Shown here piece after piece: positions 43,574-54,052 of a DNA stretch of 64,000 bases. The notes under the pieces were generated by a model. It saw only the letters and a program-made list of their open reading frames with translations. It searched no databases and had not been told where the DNA came from. A program made the position numbers and the translations under genes. The number at the start of each line of letters is the position of its first letter. Positions within the stretch are counted from its first letter, which is position 1. The stretch comes from Pseudothauera nasutitermitis (lineage in GTDB: Bacteria > Pseudomonadota > Gammaproteobacteria > Burkholderiales > Rhodocyclaceae): positions 372,001 to 436,000 of the forward strand of contig NZ_SSOC01000003.1 in the NCBI RefSeq assembly GCF_004801295.1. The letters are read 5' to 3'.

Positions 43574-44269
43574 ATGACCGCCCGACTGCCCAAGAGACTG
43601 GCCGCCCTGCTGTGCGGCCCGCTGCTCACCGCACCCGCGCTGGCCCAGCAGGCCGCCGAGCCGGTGCGCGCCATCGCCCAGCGTTTCCTGGAAACGGAAG
43701 CCGCCGGCCTGCCGGGGCAGGTCCAGGTTTCCGTGGGCGAACTCGACCCGGGCAACCGCCTGCCGCCCTGCGCCGAGCTGGCCGCCTTCTTTCCCGCCGG
43801 CGCGCGCGCCTGGGGACAGACCAACGTGGGCATCCGCTGCGATTCGCCGGTGACCTGGACGGTCTATCTGCCCGCGCGCGTGGAAGTCCTCGCCCAATAC
43901 GTAGTGCTCGCCCGCGCGCTGCGTCCGGGGCAGATCGTCGGCCCCGACGACGTCCGGCTCGAACGCGGCGACCTGGCCGCGCTGCCCGACAACGTGCTCA
44001 CCGACCCCGTGCAGGCCATCGGCCACCATGCGCGCATCGCCGTGGCCGCCGGCGCGGCGGTGCGCGCCACCCACCTGCGCCTGCCGCAGGCCGTGCGCCA
44101 GGGGCAGGACGTGCGGGTGGTCAGCCGGGGGGCTGGGTTCACCGTATCCACCGAGGGCCGCGCGCTCAACGCCGCCGCGGAAGGGGAAACGGTGCGCGTG
44201 CGCCTGCCCGACGGACAGACGGTTTCCGGCATCGCGCGCCATGGCGGCGAGGTGGAGATTCCGCGCTGA
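43574..44269 (+). CDS. flgA: Flagellar P-ring assembly chaperone FlgA
   Basis: 231 residues. The signal peptide (LAALLCGPLLTAPALA, cut before QQAAEPV) is followed by an N-terminal domain with a Cys pair (LPPCAELAAFF and GIRCDSPVTW) and a C-terminal SAF domain (LARALRPGQIVGPDDVRLER through GQTVSGIARHGGEVEI). It is the periplasmic chaperone for FlgI. ATG 43574 is chosen because the signal starts there. It is divergent from flgB and followed after 116 bases by flgM. Confidence 0.94.
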   Translation: MTARLPKRLAALLCGPLLTAPALAQQAAEPVRAIAQRFLETEAAGLPGQVQVSVGELDPGNRLPPCAELAAFFPAGARAWGQTNVGIRCDSPVTWTVYLPARVEVLAQYVVLARALRPGQIVGPDDVRLERGDLAALPDNVLTDPVQAIGHHARIAVAAGAAVRATHLRLPQAVRQGQDVRVVSRGAGFTVSTEGRALNAAAEGETVRVRLPDGQTVSGIARHGGEVEIPR

Positions 44270-44325
44270 ATCTCCGCGGGAAACCGGCGCCGCGGATGGC
44301 AATGGAAAAAAATTCATTAAATCGC

Positions 44326-44352
44326 TAAAGTTTCGCAATCCGAGGCCGAAGT
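44326..44352 (+). promoter_or_regulatory. Sigma28 (FliA) promoter of flgM
   Basis: TAAAGTTT (44326-44333), 11 bases, GCCGAAGT (44345-44352): a near-perfect sigma28 promoter. Transcription would start near 44359, ~27 bases before flgM. This gives feedback control, since FliA drives its own anti-sigma factor. Confidence 0.92.
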
Positions 44353-44385
44353 ACCTTCCAGAGCCCATCCATCTGGAGTCATGTC

Positions 44386-44685
44386 ATGAAAATCGATAGC
44401 GCCCTGAAGTCGCTGACCGCGCCGTCGACCGGCGAGCCCAAGGCCCGCGCGCAGAACGGCCCGGCCGCGCCCGCCGGAGACAAGGTACAGCTGTCCTCCC
44501 TGTCCTCGACCCTGCAGAAAGCCGAGGCCTCGATCGCCAACACCCCCGTCGTGGATCGCGCGCGGGTCGATGAAATCCGCCAGGCCATCAGTGAAGGCCG
44601 CTTCAAGGTAGACCCCGAGCGCATCGCCGACGGTCTGCTCGACAGCGTGCGCGAACTGCTCGGCGAGCGCTCGGGCCAATCGTGA
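44386..44685 (+). CDS. flgM: Anti-sigma28 factor FlgM
   Basis: 99 residues. N-terminal MKIDSALKSL, disordered Ala/Pro middle, then the FliA-binding half: VQLSSLSSTLQKAEASIANT, VDRARVDEIRQAISEGRFKV and ERIADGLLDSVRELL. It holds FliA inactive until exported through the completed hook-basal body. GGAG lies 8 bases before ATG 44386. Its stop overlaps flgN as GTGA. Confidence 0.95.
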   Translation: MKIDSALKSLTAPSTGEPKARAQNGPAAPAGDKVQLSSLSSTLQKAEASIANTPVVDRARVDEIRQAISEGRFKVDPERIADGLLDSVRELLGERSGQS

Positions 44686-45152
44686 ATCCCACCGAGCGCC
44701 TGCAGTTCTCCCGCCTCATCGACATGGAGGCGACGCAGATGCACGCGTTCATCGATCTGCTGCGGCGCGAGGAAGCGCTTCTGCTGGGCGGTGACACCGA
44801 CGCCCTGCTCACCCTCACGCAGGAAAAGATTTCGCTGTACCACACCCAGCAGCGCCTGCACGAGGCGCGCATGCAACTGCTCGAACGGCTCGGCCTGGAC
44901 AGCCCGGCGGCGGCCATCGAGGCGTTCTGCCAGGATCTGCCGGAAACCCGCCGGCGCTGGGACGAAATCCTGCGCCTGGCCGCCGACGCACGCGAGCGCA
45001 ACACCCTCAACGGCAAACTCATCGTCGAGCGCATGCAGCACAACCAGGGCGCGCTCAACATCCTGCTCAAGGCCGCCAACCGGCCGCAGTTCTACGACGC
45101 CGACGGCAACACCCGCTCCGGCGGCAGCGGCCGCCTGCTCGGCAGCGCCTGA
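44682..45152 (+). CDS. flgN: Flagellar export chaperone FlgN
   Basis: 156 residues, helical. A GTG start overlaps the flgM stop. The family pattern LLRREEALLLGGDTDALLTL TQEKISLYHTQQRL and the C-terminal NGKLIVERMQHNQGALNILL lead to a Tyr-Asp-x-x-Gly end (FYDADGNTRS). FlgN carries FlgK and FlgL to the export gate. The order flgA-flgM-flgN is the usual one. Confidence 0.92.
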   Translation: MNPTERLQFSRLIDMEATQMHAFIDLLRREEALLLGGDTDALLTLTQEKISLYHTQQRLHEARMQLLERLGLDSPAAAIEAFCQDLPETRRRWDEILRLAADARERNTLNGKLIVERMQHNQGALNILLKAANRPQFYDADGNTRSGGSGRLLGSA

Positions 45153-45223
45153 CGCGCGTCCCCCTTTCCCTTTCCGTCCCTCCCGCCTTATCCTTGCGCC
45201 CGTCCCACACCGACGGCTCCGCG

Positions 45224-47203
<1,980 letters not shown>

Positions 47204-47253
47204 GGCCGCCGATGGCAACGGCCCTGCCCCGCTGCGCTGCGCCTTCGGCGATT

Positions 47254-47718
47254 TCAGGTGCGTGCGTGCTGACTCACCAGCCAGTAGGTCACGCCCAGCG
47301 CCAGCACGGTGGCCGCGGTGGCATACACGTAGGCGGGCTCGATGGTGTTGTAGTCGAGCACGATCACCTTGCGCGCGATGGCCATCAGCGCGGTGGCCAC
47401 CACCAGCTTGACGTGGATCACGTCGTCGCGCAGGTACAGCGAGATGTTCACGAAGATCTCGATGGCGATCAGCACCACCAGGAATGCACCGAAGATCGCG
47501 AAGATGTCGCTGATGCCGAGCAGCATGTGCGGCGGTTCGGCCAGGCGCTGGTAGATCACCCAGAGCACGTCCACGGTGCCCAGCAGGATCACCAGCATCA
47601 TCAGCACCGACAATACGCGTACCGCCTGGCGGATCACGGTGTGCAGGCTGTCCAGCAGCCGGTCGCGGTGCCCGGTGGAAAACCGGCAGTGCGGATCGTC
47701 GTCCTCGTTGCCCTTCAT
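47254..47718 (-). CDS. psiE: PsiE family membrane protein (phosphate-starvation-inducible type)
   Basis: 154 residues with four membrane segments: [60 protein letters not shown] and [17 protein letters not shown]. The conserved [20 protein letters not shown] loop is the PsiE signature. Biochemical role unknown; in Escherichia coli it is induced by phosphate starvation. It lies on the opposite strand between parE and parC. ATG 47718 with TGGGGGGCG upstream is preferred to ATG 47745. Confidence 0.85.
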   Translation of the reverse strand: MKGNEDDDPHCRFSTGHRDRLLDSLHTVIRQAVRVLSVLMMLVILLGTVDVLWVIYQRLAEPPHMLLGISDIFAIFGAFLVVLIAIEIFVNISLYLRDDVIHVKLVVATALMAIARKVIVLDYNTIEPAYVYATAATVLALGVTYWLVSQHART

Positions 47719-47828
47719 CGTCGCCCCCCAATGCGTGCCATGCATTCAGCCTACCGCGTGCGGCACGCCCTGACAAACCCGACGGCCGCCACGCCCGCGC
47801 GCCGCCCGCTTCACCGCAGGATCTGCCG

Positions 47829-50159
47829 ATGAGCCAAGACACCCTGGACCTGTTTGCCAATCCACCCGCGCCGCCGGAGCAGAGCGAGGCGCCCGGCGAC
47901 GACGGCACCCTGCCGCTGGACCGCTACGCCGAGCGCGCCTACCTGGCCTACGCCATGAGCGTGGTCAAGTCGCGCGCCCTGCCGCAGGTGGAAGACGGCC
48001 TCAAGCCGGTGCAGCGCCGCATCCTCTACGCCATGAACGAGATGCGCCTGGCGGCCGGCGCCAAGCACGTCAAATCCGCCCGCGTGGTCGGCGACGTGAT
48101 CGGCAAGTACCATCCGCACGGCGATTCCAGCGTGTACGACGCCATGGTGCGCGTGGCGCAGGATTTCTCGCTGCGCTACCCGCTGGTGGACGGCCAGGGC
48201 AACTTCGGCTCGCGCGACGGCGACTCCGCCGCCGCCATGCGCTACACCGAATGCCGCCTGACGCCGATCGCCGAACTGTTGCTCGGCGAGATCGACCGCG
48301 ACACGGTGGATTTCGCTCCCAACTACGACGGCGCCTTCCAGGAGCCCAGACTGCTGCCCGCGCGCCTGCCCTTCGTGCTGCTCAACGGCGCTTCCGGCAT
48401 CGCGGTGGGCATGGCCACCGAAATCCCGCCGCACAACCTGCGCGAGGTGGCCGAGGCCGTCTGCCACCTGATCCGCAACCCGGAAGCCACGCTGGACGAC
48501 GTGCTCGCCCTGCTGCCGGGGCCGGACTTCCCCGGCGGCGGCCAGCTCATCTCCTCGCCGGAAGCCATCCGCGATGCCTACACCGGCGGACGCGGCAGCC
48601 TGCGCCTGCGCGCACGCTGGCGCGTGGAGGAAATGGCGCGCGGCCAGTGGCGCGTCATCGTGCATGAACTGCCGCACGGCGTGTCCACCGCCCAGGTGCT
48701 CGCCGAGATCGAGGCGCTCACCAACCCGCAGCCGCGCGCCGGCAAGAAAGAGGTCAGCCAGGAGCAGAAGCAGCTCAAGCAGCTGGTGCTGGGCGTGCTG
48801 GAAACCGTGCGCGACGAATCGTCCGAAGCCGCACCGGTGCGCATCGTGCTGGAGCCGCGCTCCAGCCGCATCGACCGCGACGAATTCATGGCCGTGCTGC
48901 TCGCCCACACCGGGCTGGAAAGCAGCACCTCGGTCAACCTGACGATGATCGGCACCGACGGCCGCCCGCAGCAGAAGAATCTGGTGCAGATCCTGCGCGA
49001 GTGGATCGACTTCCGCTTCCGCACCGTGGATCGCCGCACCCGCCACCGCCTGAGCGAGGTGGACCGGCGCATCCATATCCTCGAAGGGCGCATGATCGCC
49101 TTCCTGCACATCGAGGAAGTGATCCGCGTGATCCGCGAATCCGACGAGCCCAAGCCCGCGCTGATCGCCGCCTTCGGCCTCAGCGAAGTGCAGGCCGAGG
49201 ACATCCTGGAAATCCGCCTGCGCCAGCTCGCCCGCCTGGAAGGTTTCAAGATCGAGAAGGAACTGGCCGAGCTCAAGGAAGAACGCGAGGGCCTGCAGCA
49301 CCTGCTCGACAGCCGCGGGGCGATGACCCGGCTGATCCTGCGCGAGATCACCGACGACGCCAAGAAGTACGGCGACGAGCGCCGCACGCTGATCGAGACG
49401 GTGGCCCCGGTGGCCGCCGCCGAAATCAGCGTGGCCGACGAGCCGGTCACCGTCATCGTCTCGAAGAACGGCTGGGTGCGCAGCCGCCAGGGCCACGGCA
49501 TCGACCCGGCGAGCATCGGCTACAAGGCCGGCGATTTCGCCTTCGCCCTGATCGAAACGCGCACGGTGTGGCCGCTGGTGGTCATCGACACCAACGGGCG
49601 CGCCTACACGGTGAAGGTATCCGACCTGCCCGGCGGGCGCGGCGACGGCACGCCGATCACCACGCTGGTGGAATTCCAGGATGGCGGCAAGCTTGCCCAG
49701 GTGCTCTCCGCCGCCCCCGAATCGAACTGGTTCTTCGCCAATTCCGGCAGCTACGGCTTCCTCTGCGCGCTGGCCGACGCCACCAGCCGGCAGCGCGCCG
49801 GCAAGGCCTTCATGACCCTGGAAAAGGGCGAGAAGGTGCTCGCCCCGGCGCCGGCGCGCGGCAACTGGATCGCCGCCGTATCGGAAAACGGCCGCATCCT
49901 GGTGTTCGCGCGCAGCGAGATGAAGGTGCAGGCCGGCGGGCGCGGGGTGATCGTCATGAAGCTGGAAGACCGCGAAGCGCTCGCCGCCGTGGCGGTGCCG
50001 GCGGACGATGCCGTCCTGCGCATCGAGGGCATCGGCCGTGGCGGCAAGGTCATCACCATCGAGCTCAAGCCCGCCCAGCGCGAAACCCTGCGCCACCGGC
50101 GCACCGCCAAGGGCATGGCGCTGGCGCCGAAGATCAAGCCGGACCGCATGGAGGGCTGA
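47829..50159 (+). CDS. parC: DNA topoisomerase IV subunit A
   Basis: 776 residues. The N-terminal cleavage domain has [20 protein letters not shown] (the quinolone-resistance-determining region, with Ser-Ser-Val-Tyr-Asp) and the catalytic Tyr139 in [11 protein letters not shown] coiled-coil gate and a C-terminal beta-propeller-like region (about 500-770) with [17 protein letters not shown] and [20 protein letters not shown] follow. It forms topoisomerase IV with ParE. AGGA lies ten bases before the ATG. A hairpin terminator follows at 50178. Confidence 0.96.
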   Translation: MSQDTLDLFANPPAPPEQSEAPGDDGTLPLDRYAERAYLAYAMSVVKSRALPQVEDGLKPVQRRILYAMNEMRLAAGAKHVKSARVVGDVIGKYHPHGDSSVYDAMVRVAQDFSLRYPLVDGQGNFGSRDGDSAAAMRYTECRLTPIAELLLGEIDRDTVDFAPNYDGAFQEPRLLPARLPFVLLNGASGIAVGMATEIPPHNLREVAEAVCHLIRNPEATLDDVLALLPGPDFPGGGQLISSPEAIRDAYTGGRGSLRLRARWRVEEMARGQWRVIVHELPHGVSTAQVLAEIEALTNPQPRAGKKEVSQEQKQLKQLVLGVLETVRDESSEAAPVRIVLEPRSSRIDRDEFMAVLLAHTGLESSTSVNLTMIGTDGRPQQKNLVQILREWIDFRFRTVDRRTRHRLSEVDRRIHILEGRMIAFLHIEEVIRVIRESDEPKPALIAAFGLSEVQAEDILEIRLRQLARLEGFKIEKELAELKEEREGLQHLLDSRGAMTRLILREITDDAKKYGDERRTLIETVAPVAAAEISVADEPVTVIVSKNGWVRSRQGHGIDPASIGYKAGDFAFALIETRTVWPLVVIDTNGRAYTVKVSDLPGGRGDGTPITTLVEFQDGGKLAQVLSAAPESNWFFANSGSYGFLCALADATSRQRAGKAFMTLEKGEKVLAPAPARGNWIAAVSENGRILVFARSEMKVQAGGRGVIVMKLEDREALAAVAVPADDAVLRIEGIGRGGKVITIELKPAQRETLRHRRTAKGMALAPKIKPDRMEG

Positions 50160-50177
50160 GCGCCCGGTGGTTTTCCA

Positions 50178-50199
50178 GGGCGCCCACCGGCGCCCGTTT
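50178..50199 (+). terminator. Terminator after parC
   Basis: A perfect 7-bp stem GGGCGCC/GGCGCCC with a CACC loop, followed by GTTT, lies 18 bases after the parC stop and overlaps the end of the convergent hemerythrin gene. An alternative 7-bp stem, CCGGTGG (50164-50170) with CCACCGG (50184-50190), competes with it. Confidence 0.55.
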
Positions 50200-50645
50200 C
50201 ACTTCCAGAAGCACCACCACGGCGATTCCCCCGCACGCCCGGCGCCTTCGCGGTGGTACCACTCGCCGAAGCGCCGGTCGGATTCGCCGATGTGGCGCAT
50301 CAGCCAGACCCGCAGGAAATCCAGCAGTTCGAAGCTGATCGTGGTTTCGCCGCTCTCCAGGCGCCGCTGCAGCGCGCGCACCTGGGCGGTCAGCGCTTCA
50401 TGGTGGATGCGGTGTTCGGCGTACGCAGGATAGCGCGCCTGGCTCATCAGGCGCTCCTCGTCGGCGAAGTGGTTCAGGGTACAGGCCACCAGTTCGTCCA
50501 GCGCGTCGCGCACCGCCTCGACGCCGCGCTGCTCCCGCACGGCCGCATGCAGGCGATTGAGCAGACCGACGAGTTCGACATGCTGCTCGTCGATCGGGGC
50601 GATGCCCACGTTGAATTCCCTGCTCCAGCGGAACAATTCCGCCAT
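50199..50645 (-). CDS. Bacteriohemerythrin
   Basis: 148 residues, single-domain di-iron O2-binding protein. All ligands are visible: His22 in IDEQH, His59 and Glu63 in NHFADEE, His78 and His82 in HRIHH, and His/Asp of RHIGESD near the C-terminus. It starts MAELFRWSREFNVGIAPID as typical bacteriohemerythrins do. It could deliver or sense oxygen. It follows motD on the minus strand with a 67-base gap, so it may be expressed with the motor genes and be relevant to energy or aerotaxis (inference). Confidence 0.92.
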   Translation of the reverse strand: MAELFRWSREFNVGIAPIDEQHVELVGLLNRLHAAVREQRGVEAVRDALDELVACTLNHFADEERLMSQARYPAYAEHRIHHEALTAQVRALQRRLESGETTISFELLDFLRVWLMRHIGESDRRFGEWYHREGAGRAGESPWWCFWK

Positions 50646-50712
50646 GACCCGCGCTCCGGCTCCTGCACGGCGGAATGATGCAGCGCACCATCCAACGCCG
50701 CGTTGACCGGCA

Positions 50713-51564
50713 TCAACCCGGCCCGGCAGGGGTGGCGGCGTTTTCCTCTCCGGGCAGCAGGGAGCGCATGGGGTCGTCGGCGCGGATGCGGCCGGGCGCG
50801 TCGCCGGGCTGCGGCTCGGCCAGCCTGGATTCGATCAGGATGGTCACCCGGCGGTTGCGCGCCCGCCCCGCCTCGCTGGCGTTGTCGGCCACCGGACGCT
50901 GGTCGGCGTAGCCGGCGGCGGTGAGGCGCTCGGGATTCACCCCGGACTCGACGAACAGGCGTACCACCGACGAGGCGCGCACCGCGGAAAGCTCCCAGTT
51001 GGACGGGAAGCGGAAATTGTTGATCGGCAGGTTGTCGGTATGCCCTTCGATGGTCACCGGAAAACTGGCCGGGGCCAGCACCTGGGCCACCGCGCGCAGC
51101 GCGGAAACCGCCTCGCTGCCGAGCGCGGCCTCGGCCGGGGCGAACAGCACGCTGGCGTTGATTTCCACGGTGATGCCGTGCGCGCCCTCGGTCACCGTGA
51201 CCTGTCCATCGCGCGTCAGCGGCAGGAGCACGCGGCGGATTTCGCTGGCCATGTCGCGCATGCGCTGCGCGGTCCGGCGGCGCTGGTTCTCGGCCTCGAC
51301 CTGCTCGGGGGTGCGTGCCACCGGCTGCACGATGGAGCCGGAAATCACCACCGGCTCGACGACCTGCTGGGCGCCATCGAACAGCGCGCCGCTGCGGAAG
51401 GCCTGCACGATGGATTCCGAGAGGATGCGGTACTTGCCTTCGTTGATCGAGCTCAGCGAATACATCACCACGAAGAAGGCGAACAACAGCGTCAGGAAAT
51501 CCGCATAGGAAACCATCCAGCGCTCGTGGTTGTCGTGCTCTTCTTCCGCCTTGCGCCGTGCCAT
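50713..51564 (-). CDS. motD: Flagellar stator protein MotD (MotB family)
   Basis: 283 residues. One membrane segment lies at about 20-38 with the proton-carrying Asp in WMVSYADFLTLLFAFFVVMY. A plug/linker (about 45-130) is followed by an OmpA-type peptidoglycan-binding domain (about 140-260) with EGHTDNLPINNFRFPSNWEL and RRVTILIES. The C-terminal tail is Pro/Asp-rich. With MotC it forms a stator unit. ATG 51564 begins at the charged ARRKAEEEHDNHER motif; the frame extends upstream only into motC shadow. It starts 17 bases after motC. Confidence 0.93.
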   Translation of the reverse strand: MARRKAEEEHDNHERWMVSYADFLTLLFAFFVVMYSLSSINEGKYRILSESIVQAFRSGALFDGAQQVVEPVVISGSIVQPVARTPEQVEAENQRRRTAQRMRDMASEIRRVLLPLTRDGQVTVTEGAHGITVEINASVLFAPAEAALGSEAVSALRAVAQVLAPASFPVTIEGHTDNLPINNFRFPSNWELSAVRASSVVRLFVESGVNPERLTAAGYADQRPVADNASEAGRARNRRVTILIESRLAEPQPGDAPGRIRADDPMRSLLPGEENAATPAGPG

Positions 51565-51580
51565 GGTGTGCGCCCCGCCC

Positions 51581-52321
51581 TCAGACGATGTAGCCTTGCA
51601 TGCGCCCTTCGATGATGCGCGGGTTGTCGCCGTTGGCGATGCCCACCAGGCCATCGACCAGCATCTCGCGCTGCGACACCATGCTTGAAATGTGCGCCAG
51701 CAGTTTCTTGGCCACGGGCAGGAAGATCAGGTTGGCCGCCCCCACCCCGTAGATGGTGGCGACGAAGGCCACGGCGATGCCCGCACCCAGCTTGGACGGG
51801 TCGGAAAGGTTTTCCATGACGTGGATCAGCCCGAGCACCGCACCGATGATGCCGATGGTCGGCGCGTAGCCGCCGGCGGCCTCCCAGACCTTTGCGCACT
51901 GCTTCATCTGCGCCTCCCAGGCGCCGATCTCCACGTCCATCACGTCGCGCAGACGGTCGGGCTCCACGCCGTCGACCAGCAGTTGCAGGCCCTTCTGCAT
52001 GAAGGGCTCGGGCAGGCGCGGAATCTGTCCTTCCAGGGCGAGCAGGCCTTCCTTGCGCGCGGTGTGGCTCCAGCTCACCACCATGGTGATCAGCGTCGCG
52101 TGATTGACCCGCGGCGGCACGAATACCCAGCGGCTCATCTTCATGCCATCGACGAACACGCGCAGCGGGCTCTGCAGCATCACCGCGCCAAAGGTGCCGC
52201 CGAACACGATCAGGGCCGCGGTGGGCTGGATCAGCGAAGAGACATGGCCGCCTTCGAGCACCTGGCCGACCAGGATGGCGACCATGCCAAGCGCGAGACC
52301 GACCAGACTGATGCCGTCCAT
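51581..52321 (-). CDS. motC: Flagellar stator protein MotC (MotA family)
   Basis: 246 residues with four membrane segments: SLVGLALGMVAILVGQVLEG, TAALIVFGGTFGAVMLQSPL, then GYAPTIGIIGAVLGLIHVME and GAGIAVAFVATIYGVGAANL. The conserved cytoplasmic loop includes RLRDVMDVEIGAWEAQ. It is the MotA-type force-generating subunit. It lies directly behind fliA with GGAGG six bases before the ATG. The fliA-motC-motD order matches polar-flagellum systems such as Pseudomonas, hence the MotC name over MotA. Confidence 0.93.
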   Translation of the reverse strand: MDGISLVGLALGMVAILVGQVLEGGHVSSLIQPTAALIVFGGTFGAVMLQSPLRVFVDGMKMSRWVFVPPRVNHATLITMVVSWSHTARKEGLLALEGQIPRLPEPFMQKGLQLLVDGVEPDRLRDVMDVEIGAWEAQMKQCAKVWEAAGGYAPTIGIIGAVLGLIHVMENLSDPSKLGAGIAVAFVATIYGVGAANLIFLPVAKKLLAHISSMVSQREMLVDGLVGIANGDNPRIIEGRMQGYIV

Positions 52322-52350
52322 GCAGTTCCTCCGTGCCTAGAATTCGCGGT

Positions 52351-53121
52351 TCAACCGCCGCTGGCCTGCTTGGGCGGCCGTCCGCGACGCGGCGCCACCG
52401 GGGCCGGCGCGCCTTCGCCGAGCACGCGTGCACGCAGACGGGCGACGGCCTGGCTGTGCAGCTGGCAGACGCGCGATTCGGTCACCCCGAGCACTTCGCC
52501 GATTTCCCGCAGGTTGAGTTCTTCGTCATAATACAGCGCCATCACCAGCTTCTCGCGCTCGGGCAGTTCGCCGATGGCGCGCACCAGACTGCTGCGCATG
52601 TCGGCGTCTTCGAGCAGATCGGCCGGGTTGGTCTCATGCACGCCGAGGTGGCGCTCGAAATAATCCTCGCCCTCGCCGTCGGTGAAATCCTCGAAATGCA
52701 CCAGCTGGTAGCCGCGCGCGTCCTGCAGCAGGCGCTGGTACTCGCCCAGCGGCAGGTCGAGCGCCTCGGCCAGTTCCACCTCGGTGGGCGGACGGCCGTG
52801 CTGCTGCTCCAGCGCGTGGATGGCGCCCTCGATGCGCCGCATGTCGCGCCGCAGGCTGCGCGGCAGCCAGTCGTTCTCGCGCAGGCCGTCGAGCATGGCG
52901 CCGCGGATGCGCTGCACCGCGTAGGTTTCGAACTGGGCGCCCAATCCGTCTTCATAACGGTTGATCGAATCGAGCAGCCCCATCATGCCGTTCTGGATCA
53001 GATCCTCCACGTCCACGCTGGCCGGCAGCTTCGCCATCAGGTGATAGGCGATGCGCTTGACCAGCGGAGCGTAGGACTCCACCAGATGGTCTTTGTCGAG
53101 ATTACCTTCGGCGTCGTACAT
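52351..53121 (-). CDS. fliA: Flagellar sigma factor FliA (sigma28)
   Basis: 256 residues. Region 2: VESYAPLVKRIAYHLMAKLP, VEDLIQNGMMGLLDSINRYE and FETYAVQRIRGAMLDGLREN. Region 3: PRSLRRDMRRIEGAIHALEQ. Region 4: LNLREIGEVLGVTESRVCQL. It transcribes late genes such as fliC and flgM. I chose ATG 53121 because MYDAEGNLDKDHLVESY is the family start. The frame stays open to ATG 53244/53250, where GGAGG lies 8 bases before ATG 53244, so a form with ~41 extra N-terminal residues is possible. A basic Ala/Pro/Arg tail follows region 4. Confidence 0.95.
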   Translation of the reverse strand: MYDAEGNLDKDHLVESYAPLVKRIAYHLMAKLPASVDVEDLIQNGMMGLLDSINRYEDGLGAQFETYAVQRIRGAMLDGLRENDWLPRSLRRDMRRIEGAIHALEQQHGRPPTEVELAEALDLPLGEYQRLLQDARGYQLVHFEDFTDGEGEDYFERHLGVHETNPADLLEDADMRSSLVRAIGELPEREKLVMALYYDEELNLREIGEVLGVTESRVCQLHSQAVARLRARVLGEGAPAPVAPRRGRPPKQASGG

Positions 53122-53249
53122 CCACGTGACCTGAATCTTCTTCCTGCGGGAGGTCCTGGCCGCCGGAGCGCTATGCGTGCCGGCGTCGCGCCATTGTCCC
53201 GCACCCTGGCCGCTCTGACCAGAAGGATACGTCAGGCCGAACATGATCA

Positions 53250-54050
53250 TTACCTCCGCAGGGCCGCGCGCGGCACTTGAGCGGCCCCCAGCGCCGACAG
53301 GCGGCGCAGGAAGGCGTGCTCGGCCTCACGCGGACTGGATTCGGCGGCCGGATGGGCCAGGCCCGCGGCCAGATCGTCGCGCTCCACCTCGCCCAGCCAG
53401 GCCAGCGCGACGCCCACGTGGCGGCGCACCAGTTCTTCCAGGCTGGCGAAGAAGGCCGCCGCGTCGGCGCGGCTGCGCGCGCGCGCCACGGCCACGTGCA
53501 GGGAACCGGCCCCGGCCGAGGCCAGTTGCTTGATCACCCGGTAGGCTTCGGTCGCGCCGCTGGCGCTGGCCTCGGCCACCACCAGGCGGCGCGGCGCGGC
53601 ATACACGAAGGGCGACGGATCGCCGGCGGAGTCGCCCGCCGCGTGGATCAGCAGGAAACCGGCGTGGCGCTGCATCTGGTGCAGGGCGCCCAGCAGCGCC
53701 TCCCGGCGGTCTTCGTCGAGCAGCGGCAGCGCCAGCGCGGCGGCCGAGATCGACACGCGGCCGAGCAGGCCGGGCACCGGCTGGAGGATTTCGCCGGGGG
53801 TGACGCGGCCATCCAGCACGCCGAGCAGATCGGGGCCGGCGGGCAGCCCCAGGCGCGCGGCCAAGCTGGCCTCGCCCGGCGCCTCGTCGAGCAGGATCAC
53901 CCGTTCGGCGCGCCCGGCGATGCCGTGTGCGGTACGCAACGCATTGTGGGCGCCGTGGCGGCCGGTGGCGTACAGCGCCACGACCACCGGCGGCGCGCGG
54001 CGGAACAACCGGCGCAGGCCGGCCGCCTGGTCTTCGCGCGGGTCGATCAT
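53250..54050 (-). CDS. flhG: FlhG/FleN-like MinD-type ATPase homologue, degenerate P-loop
   Basis: 266 residues. The N-terminal DQAAGLRRLF helix is the FlhF-activating motif of FlhG. The rest follows the MinD/FleN fold (VVVALYATGRHGAHNALRTA, ERVILLDEAPGEASLAARLG, FLLIHAAGDSAGD). The expected P-loop GGKGGVGKT is replaced by TGRHGAHNA: both the signature and the catalytic lysines are gone, and the Walker-B-like VIDT is LIHA. ATP binding and dimerisation are therefore doubtful. Position between flhF and fliA is the normal flhG place. It probably limits flagellar number or activates FlhF without being an ATPase (inference). Confidence 0.78.
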   Translation of the reverse strand: MIDPREDQAAGLRRLFRRAPPVVVALYATGRHGAHNALRTAHGIAGRAERVILLDEAPGEASLAARLGLPAGPDLLGVLDGRVTPGEILQPVPGLLGRVSISAAALALPLLDEDRREALLGALHQMQRHAGFLLIHAAGDSAGDPSPFVYAAPRRLVVAEASASGATEAYRVIKQLASAGAGSLHVAVARARSRADAAAFFASLEELVRRHVGVALAWLGEVERDDLAAGLAHPAAESSPREAEHAFLRRLSALGAAQVPRAALRR

Positions 54051-54052
54051 GA

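Noticed and set aside
47811-50096. Minus-strand frame of 761 codons opposite parC
   Set aside because: Shadow of parC; low-complexity His/Gly/Ala/Val product with no recognised domain.
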